DNA from: Aquatica leii
Lineage: Eukaryota; Arthropoda; Insecta; Coleoptera; Lampyridae
NCBI GenBank assembly: GCA_035610365.1
Contig: CM069438.1
Coordinates: 48,914,837 to 48,978,836, forward strand
Direction: 5' to 3'
Length of the DNA: 64,000 nt
The translations under genes were made by a program, and so were the position numbers. Below are positions 1-11,476 of the stretch, one piece after another; the stretch's first letter is position 1; each line of letters begins with the position of its first letter. The notes below the pieces were generated by a model. The model made no database searches. It worked only from the letters and a program-made list of their open reading frames with translations, and was not told where the DNA came from.

Positions 1-805
1 CTTTATAATTAGGTCATTTACTGCATAACAAAGCGTTTGAACTATGTCATTTGCTATTTGATCCATCTGTCGATTTTGCATATTCCAATTGTGATGGCTC
101 AGTACATTAAGTAGGTTTTGTTTTGAATATTTTTATAGCAATTTATTGTTTTTATTTTGTAATCCATCTTATTATGCAATGTACCTAAATTTATTTCTAT
201 TATATCATGGTCAGTTATTTTTGGTTCATTTAATACAACAGATCTTAATTCATTACATTTGTAATTACTAGGTCAACTATTGTACGGCTATTTTCTGTTG
301 TACGCGTAAATTCGTCTACAATTTGTTTCATCCCTAAGCTTCTAATAACTTGTATTAATTTCGACCCATAAAAACTTTGTTTGGATACATCTATGTTAAA
401 ATCCCTATAATTATATGTCGACTGTTATCCGGAATTGTATCTTCACACCACTTTTCAAAATGTTCTATAAAAGTAGCATTACTTGCACTTGGCAGTGATA
501 AACGACTGTATAGTATCCTGTTTGAAATCCTCCTATTATTTTGATACATATTAACCAATAGTTATTTTCTAATGCAAAATTAGAGATTACAGTATATCGG
601 ATTTTTTGCTTATAACTATTACAACCCTTCCAGTTCTTCTTGCTTGTGAATTACACCGAATTAATACATATTCTGAAAAATTAATTTCACAGTCTTGTAT
701 GTCTTCAGTTACACGAGTTTTACTTAATAATAACAAATTTGGTTTCTTATCTTGAATTAAGATTTCTAATTCTTGGAAATGTTTAAGCATGCTTTGTACA
801 TTCAA
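1..805 (-). pseudogene. LINE ORF2 endonuclease domain (partial)
   Basis: The reverse strand from 805 encodes the start of an AP-type endonuclease: NVQSMLKHFQELE, then KPNLLLLSKTRVTEDI, where the family usually has L-x-E-T-R (here S replaces E). The frame is lost near 587. Further left, pieces such as HFEKWCEDTIPDNS (about 460) and RTIVDLVITN (about 275) continue the same domain. The nuclease would nick target DNA for target-primed reverse transcription. Stops and frameshifts make it non-functional. Confidence 0.65.
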
Positions 806-932
806 ATATAATATGTTCGCACATTGTTTACTTATTCTAAAAAGTTAATCTTCCTTCTTTCTATTTCCATTTTTCGTTTAAATACAGCACATTTTTAACT
901 CCAGACAGGATGGTTAATGTTCAATTTCATTT

Positions 933-1526
933 TTAAGTTTTTGGCCATTTGAATACAATTTGAACGTTTGTGATTTTCTTCTTTATCCACAGTACATTCT
1001 TGCAACCCATGTGAGCCAGCACATTTGGACAAACTTTTTGTGCTTTACACTCCAAAACTTTATGGTTAAATCCATTACATCGATAGCATCTTCTGATTTC
1101 AATAGCATCATAGACTATGCATCTATCCCAACTTACGTTAATATTTTCTTCTTTTATTATAGCCCGATACGTGTATGCATTTAATTCCGCATAAGCTATG
1201 TAACTTTTCCGATTTCTACCTTCTTTTGTCTGTACAATCTTTAAGGCAATTTTAATTTTTTCCTCGATTATTTCCGGTGGCAAATTTTCCGACAATCCAA
1301 CTGTTTTTATTCTTGCCAACTTTTTATTTGGCAATTGTATTTTGTAAGATTCTCCCATCTTAGTTTTCGCTTTCTCTTTTAACTTACATACATCATCCTT
1401 ATTTTTACATTCAATAAGTATACCACCATTACTTACCGGTCGTATTCCGGTTATATTCATATCCGTAGGGTCAATACATTTCTTAATCTTGACGCGAGGG
1501 CTCGATGTTTGTTTAAGACCACACAA
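933..1526 (-). pseudogene. LINE ORF1 protein (RNA-binding, zinc knuckle)
   Basis: An open frame of 197 residues. The N-terminal ~110 residues are basic and RRM/PRE-C2HC-like. A CCHC knuckle follows near residue 142 (CYRCNGFNHKVLEC), then a second, damaged Cys cluster (CPNVLAHMGC), after which the frame drifts. In this family ORF1 binds the element's RNA and packages it for retrotransposition. The first Met may not be the true start, because the frame upstream is closed by a stop and the family protein is usually longer. It is probably a fragment. Confidence 0.7.
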
Positions 1527-1560
1527 ACGTCCGGCACTTCATCGAGAAAACTTTAGGCTG

Positions 1561-2100
1561 CCCTAGTATTTCCTAACCTTGGGGGTTTGAGTGTCGTTTT
1601 TTTTTCTGTTTTCCTGTAGTAGCTTTTTTCTTATGGATTTTAGGATTTGGGATTTCTTAGGATTATATTTAGGTTAGAATTTGTACCCGTGGGCTGGGGT
1701 TTTATCGGATTTAAGGGCGTTGTACCGGATTTTGGTCCAAGCTTTTCTCTTTTCTAATTTTTTTTCTCTTGGTTTGATTTGGATTGTAGTTCGGTAATGT
1801 CTATAGGACTGTGTTGATTTTTCTTGTTTTGCTAGCATTTTGAGTACTATTTTATAACGAGTACATGATACATGTTCTTTTGTTGGTTGGAGTTAAAGGA
1901 AAGTAATAGTTACGACCGCACCGGGCGGTATGTGGGGGCTGATCCTTGCATCCCGGGTGACCCTTGCGACCCAGTCTCTTAGTGAGAAATTGGCAGTTTA
2001 GTGCTTAACTCAGAGTGGGTCTTCCTTTCTAACTATTTATTGCTGGACGATTTTTGCTGGTCAGTTTAGTATCTCTATACCAGCTCTTGCACGCACGGTT
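1561..2100. other. No gene seen; likely LINE 5' untranslated region plus unknown sequence
   Basis: T-rich on the plus strand to about 1850, then a GC-richer stretch (1915-2100) with short direct repeats such as gacccttgc/gatccttgc. No coding similarity was recognised. The first part is upstream of the minus-strand LINE and may be its 5' UTR. Confidence 0.4.
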
Positions 2101-2372
2101 AGAGAGGTAGCAGTGAGCATCGAGGCAGGGATAGAGTGCCTGAGCATTCTCCCTCAATGTATAATGGACTCTAATGTCGCACGACGGAATAAGTTTACGT
2201 CTAACATGTGCTTAAGCTACTTCCCAAGCTCTCGAGAGACCAATACATTTAGATCTATATTAACCACGACACTTCAAAAAATGCTAACGTTGCTTTTTAT
2301 GAGCTTACGGTTGTGCTGGATGGTGCATCAATCTTTGCCTTCTTTCTAGTATTTCTTTCTCTTTCTTAAAGT

Positions 2373-2567
2373 TCACATTTTACCGACAGATTTATGATAA
2401 AAACATTCTTTGTGACGTTTTAGTTTATTTTGTTTCATTAATTCTGAAACTAATAATTGCAAGGAATGCAAACATTGCGGGTGGACCATCCCATTCTGTC
2501 CTTTAATAGAAGTAAATCCAAGAGTCAAAAGTTCGTCTTTATATTCTAACTGACGCTTAAGGGGCAT
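2373..2567 (-). pseudogene. hAT-type (SCAND3/ZBED5-like) BED zinc-finger fragment
   Basis: A 64-residue open frame reads RQLEYKDELLTLGFTSI, then PQCLHSLQLLVSELMKQNKL and KRHKECFYHK. This matches the N-terminal BED finger of domesticated or transposon hAT transposases (pattern C-x2-C ... H-x5-H). The second Cys of the C-x2-C pair is Ser here, so the zinc site is damaged. Further left (about 2260-2340) short phrases resembling the following helix (ATLAFFEVSW) continue in another frame. The DNA-binding finger is recognisable, but the catalytic domain is not visible. Confidence 0.6.
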
Positions 2568-2579
2568 ATTGAGTAAGCG

Positions 2580-3360
2580 AATCGATTACTGAGTGACTGC
2601 TGGCTAAAAATGGGCAACGGTATCACGTTTTCAACTGATAAAATCTTGTACGAAAGACGCTAATGATTTGAAGTCTAATAAAATACATTTTTTTAGTTTT
2701 TCTTTTGTAATTTGTAAGAACTCGATGTTTAAAACCGTCATTTTTGCGGCCCAGTGCTTTAACAAACTTTTTAACGAGGTCCAAGATAATCTCGATACAA
2801 TGTTTTTCTTGGTGCTTGTTACGTGTCAAAAGAAGTTAGCATAAAATTACTTATAAAACGTAACATAAAAATGTTTGCTCAGTGAGATGGGCGTGGATGG
2901 TACGATAATTTATATTCGTGAATTGTTAGATGTCAAAGAAAAAGACGTAAAAAAAGATCAAATCAATACTAAATCCATAAGGCGCCAAATAAGGACACGA
3001 CGTTTAATAACTTCAAAGTTTTTATTCAACAAAAAACTCATTTGGTAGTTCAGTTTTCATGGAACTTATCTTTGCAAATTCCTATTTAAATTAAATTTAT
3101 TGTGTTTTAAAATTACATTATTATTATTACAAATTGGAATTTTTAAAGCCTTTTACTTACAATTAACGATAAGCGATAAATACCTTTACTTAATTCGAGA
3201 CGATCCTTGGTGATGGACCTAGAAGGCATGTCGATCTAGCGGGCGGTATGGTGACAAGCGATCAGTAGCATGGCAAGTTACATTCGAGTAGTAGCTGGTG
3301 GTTAAAATGTTTAATTCTTTTCAAACCGCATGGTTACGGAATTGAAGACGTAATTTGTTG
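2580..3360. other. No gene recognised
   Basis: AT-rich sequence with one 68-residue open frame on the minus strand (2623-2829) that matches nothing I know. A GC-richer patch at 3190-3300 may be the 3' portion of the pogo-like fragment to its right. Confidence 0.4.
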
Positions 3361-3369
3361 GAACAATTC

Positions 3370-3790
3370 AACGAACTTACCAACCAGAAGAACTCACACC
3401 AAATCTTTGGATCAATTTTCTTCCCATGCTTCGTAACTGTTTTTTGTTTTATAGACTAAAACAGGTAGCTGAAGCTCTCCCGTTGCACTGGCAGGCATCA
3501 TGACTAATATAGTCGATTGATCACTTTTGGTTTTCCTGGAAATTTGTTTTGTCGTAATTATTAATATTGTTTGGAGTTTTGTAATTTATTGAAACATTCT
3601 TAGATAGTATTCCGTTTCACCTGAAGTTGAGATTTTTTCACAATTTTGGCAATTAGTTATGAAAAGATCAGATGCTTTCTGTAGAAATTTAAGGCCGAGT
3701 TTATTCTTGAAATGACGTGAGTTGAATCCTTGCCGATTCAAGCAGGATTGGACAATCACTTTCAGATCTTTTTCTGTTATAAAATATCCC
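3370..3790 (-). pseudogene. Jerky/pogo-like DDE transposase fragment
   Basis: Reading leftward from 3780, one frame gives LKVIVQSCLNRQG, then FKNKLGLKFLQKAS, the CENP-B-type helix-turn-helix of pogo/jerky transposases. Another piece at about 3530-3420 gives SDQSTILVMMPASATGELQL then PVLVYKTKNSYEAW, which resembles the core-fold strand where family members have ...A-x-G-x-L-x-P-P-x-x-V-Y-K. Stops separate the blocks and the catalytic aspartates are not intact. It is an old cut-and-paste transposon remnant, distinct from the better copy at 10.2-11.5 kb. Confidence 0.6.
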
Positions 3791-3799
3791 GATTTTGCT

Positions 3800-6110
3800 G
3801 ATGTTACAGGAGACTAATAAATTCTATTCAGTATCACTGGATGGCGGCTGACCACCACGTTCTAACGGTTTTTTCAGCGAGATTTTATGGTCATTTCTAT
3901 GTTATTTTGTGTCTAATTCTGATATGATCTTTATCCTAACCTTTTTTTATAGTTGCGGGCTAAACTCACCTGAAAAAAAAATGTTTATAAATTTGAATTT
4001 AGTAATTTTCAATGTAATTGAAATAAATTTTTTTGTTCTGGAGTCTAACTGTTCTATTCTATATCTTTTCAAGAATTTATGTAAAGTTTCTTTTCCTCTG
4101 TTTGATTTTTGTTAAAACGTTTACAGTTTTTTAACGCATTTGTTACGTGTCATTACTTATTAATTTTCACAAGTCGTAATTTTAATTAAATTTTACTACG
4201 TTACTGGTATGCGGACCTTACTGGTTGAATAATTCAGATTTATTCGATGCTTACAAGGTGGTCATTTTTTTGTTCATATTTTTGTTTTAAAACGCTATGA
4301 GTTTTTTGATGAGGATATTATCCGCTTAAGTAAGTAATTCTTCTGTTTATTTAATTTTTATCGTCAATGATTTCTATTACGCTTCTAGCAATTTCACTAA
4401 AAGAAGATCGTTCCTGTATGCTGACGGAATTTAGCTAATTTTTGATTTATTTGGACGTCACTAGTAAATGCTTAATACAGTTCGTGGATCTTTTTAGTCT
4501 GCGAGCGATACCGCATTGCGAGCCTTTATTCAGGCCACTGGTTTCACTGAGTTTTAATTGTGTCTTTAACTCAACTAATTTTTCTATAATGTATATATAA
4601 GATACATTTGGATAGTTGATGTATTAAATACAAATACAACGCAAATAAATTTGTAATTCAAACTTTTTGCGTATACGACTTTATCGATTTTCTGCAATAA
4701 TGTTAAACATAAAAAATTGAAAGTCATTTAAATGTAGAGTTTATTCGTTTATCGTAAGGGAAATTGCGTGAAAAATTGTTTCCGCAAACAGAAAAACATC
4801 GAGCATTTCAATTACGGCCGCGCTTTTATCTTTGTTACCCCGTTAAGGATTTATCAAAAGAGCAGTTAACGCGCGTTTCAACATGTTAATTATCAATGTT
4901 GTTGGCAATCGTAGAAAATAATTGTACGCCTGTCATAACAAAGAAGCGTGTTGGGGAATAATCAGCAGCATCTTGCTGTGTTAGAGGAAATCGTAGAAAA
5001 GATGGCTTCTTCGCACTAAATCAAAATTTTAGTCACGTAATTTAACGTAATCTATCTAAAATCTAATACACCGAACGTGTGTGAAATATGTTTCACAACA
5101 ATTATAAAACACAAAACAGCGCACTAATAATTAATATCGGTAATTAAAAGCCTGATGCGTGTTAAAGATGGAACCGCTTTGATATGCCTCCATTTTAACG
5201 TACTTTATCACATGGACGCTTACTTATGCAAATTTTTATTAAACGAATGACCAAACGAATTTTTTTTCCTCTATGGTTTCGTTGTCGCAAAATTTTCAAA
5301 AGAAACAATTACTCGTCGAAAGTTTGTCGAAATTTGCATGCATAAATTTCGATAGGAAATAAATTATGCAAAAACTTCCTTACGTAAGTATAAAAGTTTT
5401 TGTGTGTAAATGCAGTGTTCGCTTCTTTTTATCGTTGTTCAATATGAACGAATCAGCGTTTTTATGTGTGTCTATCGTTTATTCATTTCCCATTTCTTTT
5501 TGATTTCAAATTAAATGGTTAGTTGGAGTTGAAGACAATTATTGAGCGTTTGGTGTGCGTTAAATGTATATGGTGGTGACCAATAAAATGTAAATAAGCT
5601 TTTTTATGATCTACTCCCAATTTCAATTACTATAAAAATAACGCAGCACACTTTTCCAAGTAAATTGACATTTAATTTAAAGGTATAATAATCTGAAAAC
5701 TCTTACAGGCTTTTTCAGACGATTTTTCAAATGCATCGAAACTTTTTACCAGTTTCATTTACGGTAATTTTTATGTTTTGTAATTCCACTTTTTTCGTAA
5801 AAATAATGCTTCTGACGTTACAATAAAGAACATTTTTTTTCAAAACCAAATAAACGTTTTCTTCTGATGTTTGTCAAAGTCGAGTTTTCACCTGCCATAT
5901 TCACCTGCTTGAAATATGTAACATTATTTAATTCCAAATAAAGTAAAAACTTTAAAAGTTGGCAAAAGTGACTTTTAAAAATGTTTATTTAAAAAAAACG
6001 TCGACAGAAATTCAATAAATTATTTTAAACTACTGTAATGTAATATAATTTGTTCCATCAAGAATAGTATGTCAATTATTCAATAAAGTTTCATATTGTA
6101 TATATTATTG
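3800..6110. other. No gene seen; AT-rich, partly non-repetitive
   Basis: There is no coding similarity on either strand. The stretch at about 4740-5520 has a more balanced base composition and no obvious copy elsewhere in the window, so it may be ordinary host intergenic DNA. A polythymine-rich ORF at 3909-4115 has only low-complexity composition and is not supported. Confidence 0.5.
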
Positions 6111-6116
6111 TTATTG

Positions 6117-6400
6117 TTTGGGAAATGAAAATAAAAATGCAATCGTTGTTTTGATATTTTTAAACGATAAATTAATATTTAGTCATTATTTCAATAATTC
6201 TGATTGACAAGTAAAAATGTATTCATCATTTGAACGATTTGGAGTAACGAAAGGATGGTCTGATTTTTTTTTAAGGTTTGGAAATAAAAATTCAATCGTT
6301 AGTTCGATAGTTTTAAGCAACAAATCAAGATTCAATCATTCCGATAATTCTGATTGACTAATAAAAATGTATTTATCATTTGAACGATGTTAAATAACAA
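6117..6400. repeat. Imperfect tandem duplication, about 150 bp x 2
   Basis: Two successive copies share the order: aaataaaaat.caatcgtt, gataattctgattgac, aaaaatgtat, atcatttgaacgat. The spacing between matching landmarks is about 148-155 bp. The copies differ at roughly one base in six by eye, so this is an old duplication. Confidence 0.7.
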
Positions 6401-6836
6401 ATATTTGATTGAAATTTGAATAATTTGAAGTGACTAATATCACATTTAATTGCCATTTTAGTTAAAATTGAATTGTCGCGATAATTACAAAATTGTGTTT
6501 GTTTTTAGTTTTCAGTTTATGTCGTCTGTAGGTTTTTTGTAGAATTTATTATTTTATAGCAAAATTTTTTTGTAGTTATTTTAATGGCAATAAAATACTA
6601 GTGTTATTTAACATTATTGAACTAGTAAATAAAACTTTATTGGTTATTTAGTATCACCAAAGAAATGATTAAAATTTTATTTCTCACTCAGAAGCAGGGA
6701 TTTTTTATTCGTCATTCAAAATAATTAAAATTTTAACATTATTAATAGCAGTTTTATGTGTTAATGTTAAACATCTTTGTTAATGCTCAATATTTTTGTT
6801 GCTATTTCAACTTAACATTTAACTGACTCTCAATAT

Positions 6837-8365
6837 ATTCTTGTATCAAATTGTTATTTGCCATTGTATTGTGACAGACGATCTACTAAACCTAAAGCAA
6901 TGTCATGCATAGTGATCGATGATTGATTGAATTGGCAACTAACGCAAATTAGAATATTTTCAAATTTCAATCAAAAAGATCCATCATGAATTTGAGACTG
7001 AATAAAAGGTTTTCTTGTCGATATATTTTACTAACATCGACAATCATCAGTGGAACCACTGTTGTTTAGTTGTTTTATTACGTCCTTCTTATGGTTTGTT
7101 ATTTAATTTTTGTATTTGGTGGCAGCTCGCTGTATCTCTTCTGCTGTAAAGGCGATCTTGAAGTCGTTATGAAGCGCGTCGTTGGTAATATACCATGGAG
7201 CATTGTTTTCATCACTTTAGATTAGAACATTTCTTTAATTTTTAGGTTGTTGACTTGACGCATCTCCACAGCTGGAGCCCATATGTCCATATCGGTTTCA
7301 TTATAACAGTAACTTGTTGTTTAGAGAGAGCTTAGATGTTTGTATAATAAGCTAATACATTTGTTGAAATTTTATGTCTATCTGTCTACATTTTGTTTGT
7401 ATGTGCTGTTTCCAGACGAACTTTTGGTTTAAGATAAGTCTAAGGTATTTAGTTTTTGTTTTCGTAGGTATAGATACGTTATTGATGGTTACAGAAGGGC
7501 AGTGGTCGTGCCTGGCAGTGAATGTGCTTAGACTGATTTTGTTTGATAGATTTTTATTCTCCATCAGTTGTACCATTTGGTGAGGGTGTCCAGATAAGTT
7601 TGTTGGTTTTCAGAAGTCAGTACTGGGTTCTTATTTACAGATAATACAGCGTCGTCATCGGAAAGCAATTGTGATGTTATTGGTAGTGTAGATTAGGAAT
7701 TGCAAAAGTCCTAGAACACTCTCTTGGGAAACACCGAATTTTATATTATAGTAGTTGGATTGAACCTCATTATGTCTTACTGTGAAGTTTTTGTCAGTTA
7801 GATAGGATTTTAAAAGGAGATAGAAATTGTTAGATGTGTTTTTAATTTTGTAGAGAAAGCTCGTGTCTCACACTTTATTGAATGCTTGTGAAATGTTAAG
7901 GAATACGGCATTGCAGAATTACTTGTCTTTAATACTCTTGGCAATTGGAGTGCTCTTTGTTCATTCCTAGTACGTATGAGGTTTCTGCCTTTTGTGGTGA
8001 CAACTTTCAATCTTCAGTGTGTATGTTTGGCGATATTTTAATTGCCTCCTACGACTAACTTGTGTCCAAAAGTTTAGAAGAAATCCTTGTATTCCTTCAT
8101 TGATATTCCATGTTGTGGTGCGCTGTAAATGCCACTCACCCTAATGTTCCATGAGAGTTTTTAATTCGGCAGATGCTGCTTAAATTTTATTGTTTGATAT
8201 TTAGGTAGTTCATAGTGTAAGAAATAAATCAAAAACGTTGTTTAATCTGCGAAGAAGACTCAAAGATAAGTTAAGATGTCAATCATGTTTAAATCTAAGA
8301 ATTTTATGATTTTATGCTTATGGTTAAGCAGTCCGTTGACGTTACAGGTTGCTATTCGTAGAATT
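6837..8365 (-). mobile_element. Jockey-type LINE, copy A (internally deleted)
   Basis: Reading leftward from 8360, the endonuclease starts with LRIATCNVNGLLNHKHKIIK and runs to about 8020 (GISMKEYKDFF, then VVGGN.NIAKHTH). The reading then jumps directly into the palm of the RT (NAVFLNISQAFNKVW near 7900). Next come YLTDKNFTVRHNEV, VSQESVLGLL and the RT C-terminal part at 7352-7576 (TINNVSIPTKTKTKYLRLIL). A 3' tail with the phrase APWYITN-like follows to about 6837. The jump implies loss of the linker and the first RT motifs. The 3' end coincides with that of copy B (11477). The metal-binding FADD box is not readable. Confidence 0.8.
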
Positions 8366-8399
8366 AAATATATATCAACATTTTTCAGAAATATTTTAT

Positions 8400-9224
8400 T
8401 AGACAAAATTAAAAGATAATAAAAAACAAACTCTTAAGAACCCCGTTACGAGAATGATCTCGTAATTGAAACGACAGCGACTAACTCAGTTTGATTCGGT
8501 GATTCGGTCGTAAGTTTTGAGTGCTAAATTATAAAACAGGTTAAAAAGGCGCCAAAACGGTGCAAGATTAGGAAAAGAGATACCGTTTAAATCTATTCAA
8601 AACTGAAAGAAAAAAAATGGCAAAAACACAGGTTGTAACAACGAGTATATTTATTTTATCACAGAAGGAGAGGTTAGAAAAAAAGAAACGAGGTAGTTTT
8701 ACATAAATGCGATCAAACGCTAGAACGTAGGTTAATATCACAGCCAATAATTTTTGATGCAAGCCCCGTTTAGGTTAGGCAACACGTGGTACAAAGAATT
8801 AGACTTGCCGACCCAACTGTTACATTGCAACAGTAAATAAATGCAGATTTCTAAAGTATAACACGAAAATACAAATCCCGATAATTTATAAAATAATATA
8901 TTACACACAAAAAAAGTTTTATGGTTAATTGTGACAACCTGATAGGAGCGTACAGTCCTACGTGCAAACGACTGATAACGTAGATGACAAGAATTAAATT
9001 AGGAAAATATTATACTTACAGTTTAGTTTCTCTTTTAAGAATGCGACTAGCTAGTGGCAGTTTTTTGGAAATTCTTAAAATTTGCTGAAATAAACAAAGC
9101 TGTACATACGGTGTTATCACAAGTAAATTTCTCTTTGTTCATACGATTGTTACAAGCTTATAGGTCTTACGAACCTTGCACGGCCAACTCACACAGTCGG
9201 AGGTTTAAGTAAATAAGAATTAAA
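8400..9224. mobile_element. LTR-like fossil repeat (family also at 12.8, 14.5, 23.4 and 59.2 kb)
   Basis: Non-coding repeat sharing ordered blocks with other places in the window. The blocks are: gcgactaactcag (8477), aaggcgccaaaacg (8546), a tatttattttatcacag block, tgatgcaagcccc and ggcaacacgtggtac (about 8755-8795), and a ~180-bp block at 8970-9148 that recurs nearly unchanged at 14516-14696. A GGGCGCCC motif at 9224, resembling a tRNA-Lys-type primer site, lies just beyond the right end. The palindrome leaves the orientation open. BEL/Pao membership is inferred only because the 59-kb copy precedes a BEL/Pao pol fossil. Confidence 0.55.
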
Positions 9225-10150
9225 GGGCGCCCGATCTTTCTAAGCAAAATTTCTGTTTTGATCAAGACAGAAGGTCTTGGACCTTGTAACGAATTTCAGG
9301 TTTGTAATCCTTGTTACACTGGTTTTCATGTAATCACTAAAAAGAAAAATATGTACCATACAGGAAAGATAAAATATGTATAACAACTTTAATTGAATAA
9401 CTTAGATTATTAACGAGTCTTAGAAATTTTGTAGTACATTTTCAATCCATAAATGCCGGAAGTATTGGCAACACACAATACATAAGTTTACACTATAGCA
9501 AAGAAAAATTACATGCCAAATAACTATGGCTTACAGGATGCGATAACACAAAATAATTACTGAAAATCCTAAATGGTATTGAAACAGCTGTTTTAATTAA
9601 ATAAGTTAAAACAAGCAAAATTCCGTGTGACTTTTCTGACAGCGACAAAGTAATTAAATAAAACTTACCCACAATCCAGTACTTGCCCGAAGAAAACGTT
9701 TTCCTCGTTGAGTCAGCCTTTAATAAATTTGAATAGCAAATCGTGTCAACACAATAACTCACAAAATCAAAAATACACTAAATTTTTAATTAGTATTAAT
9801 TATTAATAATTAAGTGAAAGTTGGTTGCTTGACGCATAAGGAGTAGAACCTCGAAGAGAAGTTCTTGTCGAGACTTCGTTTTTACTTTTAACGTAGGCCT
9901 TCCAGAATTATACTCGTTCCATGAAGGTATTTGTCGATATTAACCCCTCATCGATCGATAATGCATCGAAACATACAGCCAAAAACGTGGCGAGACGTGC
10001 CTAGACGTGCTATTAAATTAAGAACGAAATCACCAAAGAATTCTAGAGACTAATAGAAAAAGCTTACCCTGGGATGAATAAACTACACGAAATGCATTAT
10101 CAAGTTAGAATTTTATTTCCATTAACGCCGATGTTATAAGATTCAGGGCA
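9225..10150. repeat. Non-coding repeat related to 31.28-31.9 kb
   Basis: It shares gaaaacgttttcct, aatcgtgtc.acc and actcaca (9693-9765) in the same order as 31407-31480, and both have a GGCGCC motif on their left (9226 and 31287). It also shares a 'ttaccctg.g.tgaa' block (10065; 31845). Probably the leader or LTR of the same retroelement family. No coding similarity was found; the 89-residue frame at 9493-9762 is not supported. Confidence 0.45.
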
Positions 10151-10182
10151 ATTAAGATGTTATAGCATCACAAGCCCGAATT

Positions 10183-11476
10183 TTAAGTACTTGACGGTTT
10201 GACGTCTTGACCGGAAACTAATTGATGCAAATAAAAATAGATTTTATGATACGCTGCATGTGTCCATGACGAGCAATTTGCACAATTTATACAAGTCTCT
10301 CTAGAGGCACTATTGCCAAAGGTATCTAAGAAACAAGCAAATGCAATCAATTTCATCATCATTGCTGTTATTTCTAGAAAAAGCTTTCTGTTTGTCGTCC
10401 TTATCATCATTAGAAGATTTTTTCCGTGACACGACCTTCTTTTTTGATGTTTGCTCTTTCCTAAGAGTTTTTTTATCGGTGTGTCTGTAAGAATTGCAGT
10501 ATGGCGATTTCTACTACCCAACTTTGTATCTTTTCTGGGACTTGCCTTTGGTAGGGGTTTTAATTATGAGTGACTCCTTTTTCTGGAGTTACTTAACCTC
10601 GAATTGTGTCACTTTTACGTTTTTTTTTGAAGTGTCTAGTTGGTGCTGAAGGTCTTCGGGCGCCTGGAACTTTTCATAACGTTCTAGATAGAAAAAACTG
10701 TGCTTGTTCTTCGGGAATGCGCTTTCTGTTATTTGAATTAGAGAATATGTTTCCATTAAATGGAAATATTCCATTTTTTGGAGCGATAGTTGCAGGTAAT
10801 GCAGTCTTGACGATCGGAAGAATGTTATATATTGACATAGTAGTACTTGAATGAATGCTTATCTAGGCGTTGTAAATGATGTTAATGTAGGTACGTTTTA
10901 AATCGGCAATACAGTGATCTATCCAAAGGAGCTTATGCGAACAGTGGTGAGAAAAGGAGAGAAGTATAACCCTATTTTCTTTAAAATAATATGAAGCTGC
11001 GATTTATAAATGCGGATTGAGATTGCTCAACAAGAGTAAGACTGGCTTTTCTTTTGTAGAGCGGGCATGCTTTAAACGAATGCATAAAGCGATCAGTATT
11101 TATCCAGCCAGGTAAGTTAGCATCTACTTCGGGGAGAAAATAAAATAGGGAGGGATACTATTCTCAATAGGCAAAACAGCTAGAGCCATGGTAACCAGCG
11201 TACCGCTTCTTTGGAAAGTTATTGTTTCTATTTGTTTAAATCCACAATGTGATCGGGTTTTTGAACGGTTGTTACTCCTGTCTCGTCCATATCATAAATA
11301 TCTTCAGGTCTAATTTGAAAACGTTTTAAGACAGCTTTTAGATTGTTAAAAAATATTCCAACGTTTTCTTTATTGAATCTGCTGGCACTGGCCAAACTGG
11401 TAGCTTCAGGGATCCTGGTCGATAATCTTTTATGTCCAAGATTGGGGATGCTTGATTTTGTACGTATGTGCATATT
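10183..11476 (-). pseudogene. pogo-like (Tc1/mariner superfamily) transposase with C-terminal PHD-like tail
   Basis: Conserved blocks appear in the right order reading leftward. The HTH/core junction is [19 protein letters not shown] (about 11420), then [19 protein letters not shown] (about 11290) with the first catalytic Asp. GTLVTMALAV and NSIPPYFIF follow (about 11200), then LPGWINTDRF, APLDRSLYCRFKTY (about 10920), IPFNGNIF (about 10760), ILTDTPIKK (about 10490) and a Cys/His tail CINCANCSSWTHAAYH (about 10290). The order and spacing match a near-complete core of about 430 residues. Stops and frameshifts break it. The N-terminal DNA-binding part is cut off where LINE copy B begins at 11477. 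Confidence 0.8.

Larger units (their letters stand above)
1..1560 (-). mobile_element. LINE (non-LTR retrotransposon), 5' half, runs off the window
   Basis: Minus-strand non-LTR retrotransposon of the I/Jockey/R1 broad group. Reading right to left, an ORF1 with a retroviral-type zinc knuckle (933-1526) is followed by an apurinic-type endonuclease domain (about 805 to the left edge). This is the standard ORF1-ORF2 order. The reverse transcriptase would lie left of base 1. The copy is decayed: the endonuclease is spread over several frames with stops. The clade cannot be settled without the RT. Confidence 0.75.

Noticed and set aside
2101-2349. 78-residue plus-strand frame
   Set aside because: Antisense to the decayed hAT-like region; no similarity on the plus strand.
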